DNA of 64,000 bases from JASBYZ01 sp029983705 (GCA_965119715.1 OZ221969.1:310001-374000), one strand, 5' to 3'. Positions 50,516 to 60,412 are shown, numbered from the stretch's first letter. Numbers and translations are program-made. Notes: generated from the letters alone by a model not told the origin.

Positions 50516-52338
50516 TATTTGTAAAGAAGCTTCACTCACATTTAGATATATCTCAATGTTGTATTGATATTTTAAAAGCTGAAGCTTTAACCCATTCCAC
50601 TTCATATCTTATTGGTAATGATCTTTTATTCTTAGGAGAAGTAGAAGATTTTAAAAAGCTAATTATTAGACCAAAAACTCTAAGCCACAAAAGCTTGTTA
50701 AAGCAACTTTTAAGCCTTAACTCGAATAAAGAGTCGATTAGCGATAAAAGAAACTTTAAATCGCTTTACAAAGCCTTATACGCTAATTCTTATAAAAATG
50801 TAGATGGTGAAGCTTATGTTATAGCGGATTTATTAGAGAAACACTCTCTAGACACGTTAACATCTGCTTTAGATACTAATTTATTAGATAAGCTTAAATT
50901 TTTTTTAGCTGAGTTAGACAAAAATGGCCAGTGTGCATTGTTTAGTGAAAGTTTAAAACTGTCACTACCAAACAAAAGCTTACTTATCTATATTGCTGAT
51001 CCAAATACTAATAATGACTTCTATAAGTTTTTAATTACTAATTCTCAGTCTTCAGATATCTATATTTTATATCCAGATCCTCAGTGCCATGAAGCATACC
51101 GTGTATTTAGTGATCTTGATGACTTATTTATAAACGCTTCAGTACAGCAATATGAAGATAAGTCAGCAAGAGAGGTAAATGAGCTTAATTTACTTAAGTC
51201 TAAATTATATGGAGTTGAAGATGACTTAGTAGCTAGTGGCTTAGTTACACTTATTGAAGCTGGGGGAGATGAATCTTTAATATATTCAGTATGTCAGAAG
51301 ATCTTAAACTTGGTTGATTTAGGTAAATCAGTAGCTGTTATCTCTACTACAGATACTGATGGTCAAAAATTATCTGATTTACTTACTCTTAAAGATATTA
51401 AACATAATAATCATTTTGGTAGCTTACTAATTCAGGATAAATACCTCCAATTATTATTAAATCTTTTAGCATACTGCAAAGATAAGTCAACAGAAGATAT
51501 GCTTGCTTTTCTAAAAGCTCTTAATAAAGTTGAATATAAAGCTTTAGAGCAACTTATTATTACCACGTATAACATTAAAGATGCTTCAATCGAAAAATTT
51601 ATAGAGCTTGAAAATCCAAACCTCAATGCTCTTATAAGGTACTTCATTGAAGCTTTTAGCTCTTTTGATTTTATTGAGTTTACATACATAGAGCAATGTT
51701 TAGAGGAATTACACCAATTTGCATTTGAAAAAGCGTTAGATAAAACTCAGTATCAAGCTATTATAAGGACTATAGAAAAATACTATAATTTATCAAATAG
51801 ATATAAATTACAATTAAATATTGATGAGCTTATTAAAGAGCTTTCAAGTCTTAGAAAAGTGTATATACAAGATGATTGCCAGGTAGAAATTATGCCGAGC
51901 AATAAAATATCTTACAAAACCTATGATTATGTAATCATGTTTAATTTAAATTCAAGTCAGTACCCAGCGTATAAAGGACAAAGTGCAATAGACTTATTTA
52001 GAAAAAGAAATAATTTAAACTGGTCCCAAGAATTTTTTAAAGTTAGAAGATATGAATTTTATAAAATTATTAGCGCAGCTCAAGAGGGTTTAATTTTAGC
52101 TAAATTAAATGTTAATAGAGCAGGTGATGAGCTACAAAGTTCCTTATATTTTAATGAGGTGCTCGATCTATATACTCGTAAAAACTCTGATGATGATAAG
52201 GATATCCCTCAACAGTTCTATGATAAAGATTTTGTGACTACATACTTTGATAACCAACTTGAGTTAGTAGCTCCAGCCTCTAGTGAGCAAATTAAAAACG
52301 AGAGATTTGCTGCAATAAGAGGTGGGGAAATTGAATAA
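50509..52338 (+). CDS. AddB/RexB-like helicase-fold subunit, without nuclease domain
   Basis: 609 residues. Divergent, but the middle and end resemble the inactive UvrD-like core of AddB/RexB: LVTLIEAGGDESLIYSVCQKILNLVDLGKSVAVIS and SYKTYDYVIMFNLNSSQYPAYKG (the usual ..VFV.GLNEG.FP block). No Walker A is visible at the N-terminus. The nuclease half is encoded by the next ORF in another frame; the sum (about 920 residues) is near AddB size. The start is strong (AAGGAGG) but inside a stem-loop. Upstream of AddA, supporting the assignment. Confidence 0.7.
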   Translation: MALFVKKLHSHLDISQCCIDILKAEALTHSTSYLIGNDLLFLGEVEDFKKLIIRPKTLSHKSLLKQLLSLNSNKESISDKRNFKSLYKALYANSYKNVDGEAYVIADLLEKHSLDTLTSALDTNLLDKLKFFLAELDKNGQCALFSESLKLSLPNKSLLIYIADPNTNNDFYKFLITNSQSSDIYILYPDPQCHEAYRVFSDLDDLFINASVQQYEDKSAREVNELNLLKSKLYGVEDDLVASGLVTLIEAGGDESLIYSVCQKILNLVDLGKSVAVISTTDTDGQKLSDLLTLKDIKHNNHFGSLLIQDKYLQLLLNLLAYCKDKSTEDMLAFLKALNKVEYKALEQLIITTYNIKDASIEKFIELENPNLNALIRYFIEAFSSFDFIEFTYIEQCLEELHQFAFEKALDKTQYQAIIRTIEKYYNLSNRYKLQLNIDELIKELSSLRKVYIQDDCQVEIMPSNKISYKTYDYVIMFNLNSSQYPAYKGQSAIDLFRKRNNLNWSQEFFKVRRYEFYKIISAAQEGLILAKLNVNRAGDELQSSLYFNEVLDLYTRKNSDDDKDIPQQFYDKDFVTTYFDNQLELVAPASSEQIKNERFAAIRGGEIE

Positions 52339-53275
52339 GTTAAGGCTTGAAAATCTTACAATGCCTGAGGTGCTAAGTCCAAGTGCACTTGAGCTCTATG
52401 CTCAGTGTCCATATCAATGGTATGTTCAAAACCAACTAAAAGTTACTGACACTATACAAGAATTTGGAGCTATAGATCTTGGCATAATAGCCCATGCTAC
52501 CTTAGCAAATTTATTTTTACAGATTAAATCAAACGGTGATTTTTTAACATTTGAAAATATTAATCAGTACATCAATATTCTTCAAGAAATCTTTCTTCAA
52601 ATTATTGATGAATATATTTATCAGGAATATAAAGAGAGTCAGCTAAGTGCACTTGATATTAGTTCTATAGAAAAGCTTGGACAAAAGCTACAAAACTACC
52701 TGTTTTTTGAGTTATCAAGCTTTAAAAAATTCAAGCCTTGGCTCATTGAAGAGACGATTAGCGGAGATTATGCAGGTTATAAATTTTCAGGGCGAGTAGA
52801 TAGAGTTGATCGTTTAAATGATTCATTTATCGTTATTGATTATAAATTAGGTACATCAGATGCAGTAAGCTTTACAGATCTTAATGCTCAATATAAATAC
52901 CAAAGCACTCTCTATGCTCAGTTACTTGAAAGAAAATATGGACTTAAATGTGTTGGAGCTTTTTATGTTCCTATCTCAGTAAATCAATATTATTCAAGTA
53001 ATAAAATTGGAGGCGCCTTAGATGATAAATATTTTGAAGAAGGAGAAATATTTATCTCTAGAAGTAACTTTAATAATTTAGCTATCTCTAACCCACTTAT
53101 ACTTGAAAATGAAGAAATTAGATTTGAATCCTTTCAAACATTTCTTGACTACAAAGAAGAACTGAGTTCGCAGTTAATTAATTCAATGAAAAATGCAGAT
53201 ATTCATAAAAACCCACTTAATCCAAAAGGCGAGTATTGCCCAATACTTAATGCTTGCAGAAAATGTCTTAAATAA
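52331..53275 (+). CDS. PD-(D/E)XK nuclease with cysteine cluster: separate AddB nuclease domain
   Basis: About 314 residues. LSPSALELYAQCPYQWYVQNQL opens the domain with the first Cys; GRVDRVD and VIDYKLG supply the catalytic Asp and Asp-x-Lys. The C-terminus has CPILNACRKC, a Cys-x5-Cys-x2-Cys set; AddB usually has Cys-x2-Cys-x5-Cys, so one ligand is shifted. I favour TTG 52331, spaced after AGAGGTG, overlapping the previous stop by 8 bp. A GTG at 52322 is also in frame. Loss of one G from the GGGG at 52324-52327 would fuse it to the previous ORF. Confidence 0.78.
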   Translation: MNKLRLENLTMPEVLSPSALELYAQCPYQWYVQNQLKVTDTIQEFGAIDLGIIAHATLANLFLQIKSNGDFLTFENINQYINILQEIFLQIIDEYIYQEYKESQLSALDISSIEKLGQKLQNYLFFELSSFKKFKPWLIEETISGDYAGYKFSGRVDRVDRLNDSFIVIDYKLGTSDAVSFTDLNAQYKYQSTLYAQLLERKYGLKCVGAFYVPISVNQYYSSNKIGGALDDKYFEEGEIFISRSNFNNLAISNPLILENEEIRFESFQTFLDYKEELSSQLINSMKNADIHKNPLNPKGEYCPILNACRKCLK

Positions 53276-53289
53276 GAAGGTGTGAAGTT

Positions 53290-56200
53290 TTGGAAGCTAA
53301 TGATCAACAAAAAACAGTCATCACAACTCTTGATAGACCTATACAAGTTTCTGCAGGTGCCGGCACAGGCAAAACTAAAACACTTTCAGAGCGTTTGTTA
53401 TATGCCTTTACACCAAGTGAAGATAAAGATGCTTTTTTAGATGAACCTAAACAGATTATGGCTATTACCTTTACTAAAAAAGCAGCAGCAGAGCTTGCTC
53501 ACCGAGTACGAAGGGGATTAAAACAAAACAATCTCCTAGATGTTTCAAGAAAAATTGATGAAGCTTGGATATTTACAATAGACTCCATGTGTTCGCGAAT
53601 ATTAAGAGAAAACGCGCTTTATTTACAGATAAACCCAGAGTTTAAAGTTATAGAGCAAAATGATTATGAGCAAATAATTATAGACAAGCTTGAAAAGATT
53701 ATTAAGTTAAAAAAGATGGAAGACAATCCAGTTTTTGATGACCTGCTTTATATGTATCAACTCGAAGATATTTATAGTGACATTAAACAACTGGTAAATG
53801 ATATACAGATTGTTTTAGCTACAAGCAATAAAGATAGTATTGATTATGGTCCTCAAGCTATAAGTGTTAAAGAAGCGCTTGAAAAAAGTACCCGAGTTTA
53901 CCTTGATTTAGCAGAGGGACTACGCATAAAAAAACCAGAAGACGCAAGTGTTTACGAAAATCAGGTTGAAGAGCTGCAAAAGCTTTATGCTAATTTTACT
54001 GACTTTCAAAGTGAGTATGAAAAACTAAAAGAAATTAGTGTCATCTTAAACCAAGTATATCCTGGTAGACGTGGCAAAATTAAGGATTTAGCTGATGAGG
54101 TATATGCAGTTATTTTAGAGGTTGAGGCAGCACTACTTAAAGAGCAAGCTAAATACCTCTTAGATATTGCTTTTGAGCTTAATAAACAAATGTGGGATTA
54201 TGCTCACGAGCATAATCTTTATAGCTTTAACCAAATTGAAGTACTAGCGTACAGGTGTTTAAAAAATAAGCCAGAGCTCACCCAAGAATACAAAGATCAA
54301 TTTAAAATTATTATGGTCGATGAATTTCAAGACACCAATCAACTTCAAGTAGAAATTGTAAAATTATTATCTAAAGAGGGTTTAGTTAATTTATGCACCG
54401 TAGGAGATGCTCAGCAAGCAATATATGAGTTTAGAGGCGCTGAAGTTGAAGTATATTTAAACCACAAAGAAGAAATGGCAAAACGTGATGCACTTATAAC
54501 AAACCTTCAATATAACTATCGCTCAAATAAAACTATCTTAGATACAGTTGAAGATATATTTCATCAACCAGAGGTATTTGGTAAAGATTTCTTACAATTA
54601 ATAGCTGGAAGAGATGAGTCAAAGGTAAAAATCACCTTTGATCAGCAAGAAAAGCGCGTAACTATTATTGATAAAGCAAGTCTATTAAAAGGAGAAAAAG
54701 TCTCTCAGGATGATATTGCAGAAAATATCGCACGTACACTTGCCGATATGAGAGATAAAGAAGGTGTATCACCAGGGGATATATGCCTTCTTTTAGAAGC
54801 TGTTAAAGGTAAAGATACACACTACATAGACGCCTTAAATAGACATGGTTTTGAGGTGGTAGTACACGGGGGTTCTGCGTTTTTTCAGAGTGAAGAAATT
54901 GAATTATGTCTACAGCTATTAGCTTGGGTTTATAACCCACAAGATGATATAAGCCTTGTCAATATTTTACTAAGCAGCGCTTTATCGGTGGATGAATCTG
55001 AACTATTAGAAGCAAGTTTAAGTTCTCAAGACTATAAGCAAAGCTTATATCATCGTCTAAAACATAGTATGGAAGATGCATCTCACTTAAAGGTTTATGA
55101 TGCTGTAAAAATTTTACTGAACTTTAAAAAAGCTTGTGAAACGCTTAGCTTTACTCAAGCGTTTCATTATTTTATTGAAGCAAGTGGATACGACTTAAAG
55201 CTTTTGTCGCACGGTGCTCAAGGTAAAGCTCAATATGCAAACATACTTAAATTTATAGATATGCTTAAACAAGAAGAACTACATGCTTATGTAGAGCCTT
55301 CAAAAATGTATAAACGAATGCATGATTTAGCTCTAAACCCAGAAGCGCCCGCTGCACTTGATTCAAAAGATGCTATTCACTTAATGACTATACATGCATC
55401 TAAAGGCCTTCAATTTCCTTTAGTGGCAGTTGGAGCAATTAATAATCTAGTAAGATATACCAGCTCTATTGCTTCTTTATATAGAAATGAAGGGGGGCAA
55501 GCAGCTTTTATGTCAGGTAAGAGGTTTAATCAACTCACTAACTTATGTAATAGCGAAAAAAGCTTAAACACTCTTGCAGATAATTTAGATCCGCTTGATC
55601 GCACAAGCTATGCCTCGGCAATTGTAAAATATTCACTTGAGCAGTCTGAAAAAACCTTACAAGAAAAATATCGCAAATATTATGTTGCGCTTACTCGTGC
55701 AGAAGATGCTCTTGTGCTAGCTTCCACTAAAGGCTTAGCCGGAACAAACGCCATGGGTTTTAGAAATATGCTTATTTCAGGTTTAGTGGATGAAAGCAAA
55801 AATCCAAAGATTGAAAACTTAAGCGAAAAGCAAATTCTTGAAAGTAAATCAGGCGTAAAATTTACTTATATCCCGCTTGATATACATTTGCTCGATGATG
55901 AGATTTCACAAGATCAAAGCAGCCAAGAACTCTATAGTTTTAATAGTCAGCGTGGTTATCAATGGTTACGCTCAAAGCCGCAAGTATCTTTTATGGGAAA
56001 GAATAAGTTTTCTTTTACCCGCGTTTCAAGCCCGCTTAATTCAGAAGAGCCACACAGTGATTCAGCTGAATTTATAGATTCTCAAGACTTAGACAAAAAA
56101 GCATTTGAAGCCACAAGTTTTGGTGTTGCTATGCACGCCTTACTTGAACATATTGTTCTTTATAAAGATGAGTATCTAAAAGATCCAGAAACATTTATTC

Positions 56201-56694
56201 AAAAACAGATTCATCTCTTAAGTTATGGACATGAGGATGCTTTTGAGAAGAGACTTAACAATACTTTTAATTCATTCAAAAAGTCAGGACATCTCGAACA
56301 TATATTAGATAGCAAGTATGCCCACCCTGAATTGGAGTTTAATTTCTCTATTTCAAAAGATACGTCATCAGAATGCCAAGACTTTATGGGATTTATTGAT
56401 CTAGTCTTACATCAATCAAATAATCAAGCAGAAATTATTGACTATAAAACGGGCTATAAAAATTTAAGTGTACAGAGTGCACAAGAAAAATTTCTTCTTC
56501 AGGCGCAGGTGTATGCCTACGCCTTACTCGAAGCTGGCTTTAAAGATTTAGAGGTTAACTTTATTAGGCTTGAAGCGGATGACACGATTAGCTATCACTT
56601 TAGCGCCACACAAAAAGATGAGCTGTATGCCTCAATTCAAGAAGCTTTTACAGCTCATCTTTTAGAAGAAGAAATGTTACAGTCTAAAGATTAA
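53290..56694 (+). CDS. addA: AddA-like helicase-nuclease
   Basis: 1134 residues. UvrD-type superfamily 1 helicase: Walker A SAGAGTGKTKTLSERLL near 21-37, AITFTKKAAAELAHRVR, IIMVDEFQDTNQLQ, VGDAQQAIYEFRGA and IHLMTIHASKGLQFPLVAVG, with LTRAEDALVLAST (motif VI). The C-terminal PD-(D/E)XK nuclease has Asp1037 (GFIDLV) and Asp1051/Lys1053 (IDYKTG). It processes double-strand ends for RecA with AddB. TTG start after AAGGTG, 14 bp behind the nuclease ORF. The 3' end overlaps convergent rlmN by 4 bp. Confidence 0.92.
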   Translation: MEANDQQKTVITTLDRPIQVSAGAGTGKTKTLSERLLYAFTPSEDKDAFLDEPKQIMAITFTKKAAAELAHRVRRGLKQNNLLDVSRKIDEAWIFTIDSMCSRILRENALYLQINPEFKVIEQNDYEQIIIDKLEKIIKLKKMEDNPVFDDLLYMYQLEDIYSDIKQLVNDIQIVLATSNKDSIDYGPQAISVKEALEKSTRVYLDLAEGLRIKKPEDASVYENQVEELQKLYANFTDFQSEYEKLKEISVILNQVYPGRRGKIKDLADEVYAVILEVEAALLKEQAKYLLDIAFELNKQMWDYAHEHNLYSFNQIEVLAYRCLKNKPELTQEYKDQFKIIMVDEFQDTNQLQVEIVKLLSKEGLVNLCTVGDAQQAIYEFRGAEVEVYLNHKEEMAKRDALITNLQYNYRSNKTILDTVEDIFHQPEVFGKDFLQLIAGRDESKVKITFDQQEKRVTIIDKASLLKGEKVSQDDIAENIARTLADMRDKEGVSPGDICLLLEAVKGKDTHYIDALNRHGFEVVVHGGSAFFQSEEIELCLQLLAWVYNPQDDISLVNILLSSALSVDESELLEASLSSQDYKQSLYHRLKHSMEDASHLKVYDAVKILLNFKKACETLSFTQAFHYFIEASGYDLKLLSHGAQGKAQYANILKFIDMLKQEELHAYVEPSKMYKRMHDLALNPEAPAALDSKDAIHLMTIHASKGLQFPLVAVGAINNLVRYTSSIASLYRNEGGQAAFMSGKRFNQLTNLCNSEKSLNTLADNLDPLDRTSYASAIVKYSLEQSEKTLQEKYRKYYVALTRAEDALVLASTKGLAGTNAMGFRNMLISGLVDESKNPKIENLSEKQILESKSGVKFTYIPLDIHLLDDEISQDQSSQELYSFNSQRGYQWLRSKPQVSFMGKNKFSFTRVSSPLNSEEPHSDSAEFIDSQDLDKKAFEATSFGVAMHALLEHIVLYKDEYLKDPETFIQKQIHLLSYGHEDAFEKRLNNTFNSFKKSGHLEHILDSKYAHPELEFNFSISKDTSSECQDFMGFIDLVLHQSNNQAEIIDYKTGYKNLSVQSAQEKFLLQAQVYAYALLEAGFKDLEVNFIRLEADDTISYHFSATQKDELYASIQEAFTAHLLEEEMLQSKD

Positions 56695-57737
56695 AGAGTT
56701 TTTTGATTATGATGCTGCTTAAGCTGTCCGCAGGCAGCATCAATATCACTTCCGCGGGAATTTCTTATCGTACATTCAACACCAACCTCTTGAAGCGCCT
56801 CTTTAAATTCTTGAGCTCGCTTATGGCTTGTTGGTTTAAATAGTGAGTCTTCAACCTCATTAAGCTGGATAATGTTTACATGACACATAGTTCCACGCGT
56901 ATAGTCAATTAAAGCTTGCAGGTGTTCATCATCGTCATTTAAATCTTTAATCAAAGCATACTCATAACTAGGTCTGCGTGAAGTTTCATCAACATAATTT
57001 AAGATACTCTTTTTAAGTCTTTCTAAAGTAAAAGCTTGAACACCAGGCATAATAGCATCTCTTGTTTTTTGAATAGCTGAGTGAAGTGAAATTGCTAAGG
57101 TAAATTGTTCAGGCTCTTTTGCAAGCTTATCTATACCAACTATCATACCTACGGTAGAGATGGTAATATGGCGTGCACCAATACCAAGTCCTTTTGGATC
57201 ATTAATAATTCTAAGCGCCTCAAGTAAGTTATCGTAATTTAAAAAACCTTCGCCCTGACCCATTACTACAACACTTGATGGGCGCATTCCAAAATCTTCT
57301 CCAACAACACGTACCTGGTCTACAATCTCACCAATACTTAAGTTTCTCGTGAAACCATTTTGTCCGGTTGCACAAAAAGCACAGTTAACCCTGCAGCCTG
57401 CCTGTGATGAAATGCAAACACTGAGCTTATCGCCACTGGGCATACCAACGCTTTCAACACTCACTCCGTCACTAAGTTCAAGTAAGTATTTTCTCGTGCC
57501 ATCTTCAGAGATTTGTTTATCGATAATTTCAGGATATGAATAGCTAAATCTATCAGATAACTGTTCACGTAAATTAAGAGGAAGGTTGGTCATTTTATCA
57601 AATGAGCGCGCACCTTTTTGGTACATCCATTCAAAAAGTTGTTTCTTTCTGAAGTTTGGCTGATTTAAGCTATCCATTAGAGCCTCAAGTTCACTTCTTT
57701 TGAGTGATTTAATGTCAGGCTTTGTATTTTGTGCCAC
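56691..57737 (-). CDS. rlmN: Dual-specificity RNA methyltransferase RlmN
   Basis: Radical SAM enzyme making m2A2503 in 23S rRNA and m2A37 in some tRNAs. 348 residues. Cluster motif CRVNCAFCATG, GMPSGDKLSVCISSQAGC before it, VVMGQGEG, and catalytic cysteines including the one in CTIRNSRGSDIDAACGQL. Start GTG after GGGAG. Transcribed against the right-arm trend, divergent from the next membrane protein gene. Confidence 0.96.
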   Translation of the reverse strand: MAQNTKPDIKSLKRSELEALMDSLNQPNFRKKQLFEWMYQKGARSFDKMTNLPLNLREQLSDRFSYSYPEIIDKQISEDGTRKYLLELSDGVSVESVGMPSGDKLSVCISSQAGCRVNCAFCATGQNGFTRNLSIGEIVDQVRVVGEDFGMRPSSVVVMGQGEGFLNYDNLLEALRIINDPKGLGIGARHITISTVGMIVGIDKLAKEPEQFTLAISLHSAIQKTRDAIMPGVQAFTLERLKKSILNYVDETSRRPSYEYALIKDLNDDDEHLQALIDYTRGTMCHVNIIQLNEVEDSLFKPTSHKRAQEFKEALQEVGVECTIRNSRGSDIDAACGQLKQHHNQKTL

Positions 57738-57855
57738 GTTCTCTTCTCCCTCTAGTACTATTATTGATAGAGCTTATAATTGCTCAATAAATATCTTAAC
57801 TGAGACTTCAAAAAATGTTGCTCAAGTAAGCTGCGCAAAAGTTAAGGAGCACAAG

Positions 57856-58713
57856 ATGACTACGAATAATAAGAAGCCCGACGATAAAAAATTTGAAAGT
57901 CAGGAAGAAAGCGTTGATGAAATTATGGAATCCATTATGGCTTCCATTGCAAAAAATGATCCAAGCCCACTTGATGAAGAGAGAAAAGCTGTAGTTCAAG
58001 AAGCGCAACCACTTGAGTACGATATGTATCGCTATGACGATAAGCCCGCTGTTATTTTAGGCGCAGGTATGAGTGCTACTTCAGGGATGAACACTGAGCA
58101 CCACTACGACACGAGTGATATTGAAACTCCAAGTACTGATGAAATTGAACCACTTACACCAAAAGATGCAGATAAGACTAATGAGATTGCTCAAACAATT
58201 GATTCAAACCCAACTGGTGAGCTTCCTCATGTAAGAACACAGGCGCAGGCAGCAAAAGCACCAATTCAAGAAGTGAGAGAGGTAGAAAAAACAACTAGCT
58301 TTGAGATGCCTAAAAACTTTAATCCTGATTTAACGTATCACGCTCAGTTTGAATTTGAGTTTTCTAACCCACCAAAAATATATGGGCTCTTTCCATTTAT
58401 TTTGCAGGTCTTAGTATCAGTAGCTATAGCCGCTTTTATCATCTTTACCTTTATGTTTCATGCTAACCCCGCACAGAGTCCCTTCACATCTGATTTATTT
58501 ATCTACACCTTATATGGACTTGGCATAATTGTTACCTGGGGATTGATTTTTGCAATTCTTGCCCTAATAATTTCATTTGGTGTTTATAAAGAGCGCAGCT
58601 GGACGTCAAAAATACTGCTGCGAGCTGGTATTACCACTACCATTGGAGTGCTGTTATGGCTTGGTGCAATGTTTTTATGCGATGCAGTTGCACAAGGCAT
58701 CATAGCTTTTTAG
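57856..58713 (+). CDS. Membrane protein with acidic N-terminus and three C-terminal helices, unknown
   Basis: 285 residues. About 165 hydrophilic, Glu/Asp-rich and probably disordered residues are followed by three transmembrane segments (about 175-200, 212-240, 255-280). Family not recognised. ATG 57856 has AAGGAG six bases upstream, so the longer frame reaching into rlmN is rejected. Followed 15 bp later by ddl, probably in one unit. A TATAAT lies at about 57774 but without a good -35. Confidence 0.7.
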   Translation: MTTNNKKPDDKKFESQEESVDEIMESIMASIAKNDPSPLDEERKAVVQEAQPLEYDMYRYDDKPAVILGAGMSATSGMNTEHHYDTSDIETPSTDEIEPLTPKDADKTNEIAQTIDSNPTGELPHVRTQAQAAKAPIQEVREVEKTTSFEMPKNFNPDLTYHAQFEFEFSNPPKIYGLFPFILQVLVSVAIAAFIIFTFMFHANPAQSPFTSDLFIYTLYGLGIIVTWGLIFAILALIISFGVYKERSWTSKILLRAGITTTIGVLLWLGAMFLCDAVAQGIIAF

Positions 58714-58728
58714 TAAACGAGGTTATAT

Positions 58729-59667
58729 ATGTCAAAAAAACTTGCCGCTGATACAAAAGTTGCTTTAATTTTAGGCGGTAACAGTGGGGAGCGCGAAGTT
58801 TCACTTATGTCAGGTAAAGAGTGTGCACTGGCATTACAAGAGGCAGGATATCAAGTTAAATCATTTGATAGTGCCGATAAGGACTTTATCTTAAACATTC
58901 AAAACTATGCTCCTGATATTGCCTTTTTAGCTCTCCATGGTAAGTATGGAGAAGATGGAGTAATCCAGGGTGCCCTCGAGTTTTTACGCATTCCTTATAC
59001 TGGTTCAGGTGTACTTGCGAGTGCGCTTGCTATGGATAAAACTCGTGCTAAAACATTTTATAGTGCAGCAGGACTTCCAACCCCTCATTCAGTAAGTTTA
59101 CGACGCTCTGAACCATATGACTTAGCAGAGCTTGTAGGCGTAGTGGGCGAGAAATCCGTGGTAAAGCCTGCAACAGAAGGCTCTGCCCTTGGAGTAAGTA
59201 TTGTCCACACACCAGATGAGCTTGGTCCTGCAATTAAACACGCCTTTGAAGTAGACGATACTATCTTAGTAGAGCGCTTTGTTGAGGGAACAGAGATTAC
59301 CGTTGCTGTCTTAGGTAATAACAATCCAGAAGCTCTTCCAATCATAGAAATTGTGCCTCATGCTGAATTTTATGATTTTGAGGCAAAGTATGAAACTGGT
59401 GGCGCAGACCATATTATTCCTGCTCGCATTAGCGAAGCTGCTTATAAAAGTGCTGAGCGTATAGCAATCAACGCTCACAATGCTTTAGGCTGCAGAGGTA
59501 TGTCACGCTCAGATATGATAGTTGATCAATTTGATACGGTGTGGATTTTAGAAACAAACACCATACCAGGCATGACAAAGACTTCATTGTTGCCTGATTC
59601 TGCAAGCAAGGCAGGTATAAGTTTTCCTGAACTTTGCACTAAGTTAATTGAATTAGCGCAAGAATAA
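58729..59667 (+). CDS. ddl: D-alanine-D-alanine ligase
   Basis: ATP-grasp ligase for the peptidoglycan dipeptide. 312 residues. LGGNSGEREVSLMSG, ALHGKYGEDGVIQG, PYTGSGVLASALAMDKTRAK, VVKPATEGSALGVS and ILETNTIPGMTKTSL are all canonical. The specificity Tyr (E. coli DdlB Tyr216, in EAKY) is kept, which points to D-Ala-D-Ala and not D-Ala-D-Lac. The 3' end overlaps the convergent tail-anchored gene by 15 bp. Confidence 0.96.
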   Translation: MSKKLAADTKVALILGGNSGEREVSLMSGKECALALQEAGYQVKSFDSADKDFILNIQNYAPDIAFLALHGKYGEDGVIQGALEFLRIPYTGSGVLASALAMDKTRAKTFYSAAGLPTPHSVSLRRSEPYDLAELVGVVGEKSVVKPATEGSALGVSIVHTPDELGPAIKHAFEVDDTILVERFVEGTEITVAVLGNNNPEALPIIEIVPHAEFYDFEAKYETGGADHIIPARISEAAYKSAERIAINAHNALGCRGMSRSDMIVDQFDTVWILETNTIPGMTKTSLLPDSASKAGISFPELCTKLIELAQE

Positions 59668-60303
59668 AAAGTAAATCAGAGCAATAATTATAAGAATTAC
59701 TAGGATTACCAGGGCATATACCTTAATTCTATCTTGAGGAGTGCCACTGACTAAACCTTGAACCATTTTATCGGCAATTGATTTTTGCTTCTTAAACACT
59801 ACCTCTCCCTTACTAAATTCAGGGAGGGGAGTGGCTTTTGTAATCTCAAGCGCACCATTATTATCTTTAATGTAATCGTGTTCATAAGCACTTATTTGGA
59901 GTTGAGGGCGTTTACCTTCTTCAATTAATTTTTGTGTGTGTTTAAAAAAGTTTGAGAATGCTTGAGCATCTTCATGAGCGTTTGGGTCTGGAGTGTAAAA
60001 TTGATACGCGAGCTCACCCATAAATTGCTTATCGTCATTTGAGTAATATACAAGCGATAAGGTAATACACTTTACCTTTGATTGATCAAACGCACTCTTA
60101 AAAGCTAGTTTATTTTGAGGGCTAATATAGCCTAAGCTTCCACCTTGTTCACTAAATACCTCATAGGTATAATCCTCACTATGCTCTTTGAGCGTAAGAG
60201 CAGAGCCCACCATAGCTTCATTTGATGCAAGACGAGAAGATTGCTCTTCACTTTGAGCGTTGATCAATTCATAATCTGCAAGGTAGGTATCAGTTCTAGA
60301 CAT
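59653..60303 (-). CDS. Tail-anchored protein of unknown function
   Basis: 216 residues. Hydrophilic mixed alpha/beta body, then a single hydrophobic segment at the extreme C-terminus (VYALVILVILIIIALIYFLFL) with Arg at the end, so it looks C-terminally anchored with the body in the cytoplasm. I recognise no family. The start is ATG 60303; an AAGAGAGATAC stretch lies upstream. It is convergent with ddl and divergent from the Rrf2 gene. Confidence 0.65.
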   Translation of the reverse strand: MSRTDTYLADYELINAQSEEQSSRLASNEAMVGSALTLKEHSEDYTYEVFSEQGGSLGYISPQNKLAFKSAFDQSKVKCITLSLVYYSNDDKQFMGELAYQFYTPDPNAHEDAQAFSNFFKHTQKLIEEGKRPQLQISAYEHDYIKDNNGALEITKATPLPEFSKGEVVFKKQKSIADKMVQGLVSGTPQDRIKVYALVILVILIIIALIYFLFLR

Positions 60304-60412
60304 AGTATCTCTCTTATCGTTATTAGTAAGGACTTTTACTCATTCTATTGTATATTAAGATGAGCTTATGAAGACGCTCGTGTTACTTTAATAGATGCTA
60401 CCCCCAAATGGT

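Noticed and set aside
57700..57855. 52-residue N-terminal extension of the membrane protein starting at 57700
   Set aside because: It overlaps rlmN on the other strand, and the inner ATG 57856 has an excellent AAGGAG.
59377..59400. Phe in YDFEAKY of Ddl as a sign of D-Ala-D-Lac ligase and glycopeptide resistance
   Set aside because: By counting against E. coli DdlB, the specificity residue Tyr216 is the last Tyr of EAKY, which is conserved here. The Phe corresponds to Tyr212, which is not the determinant.
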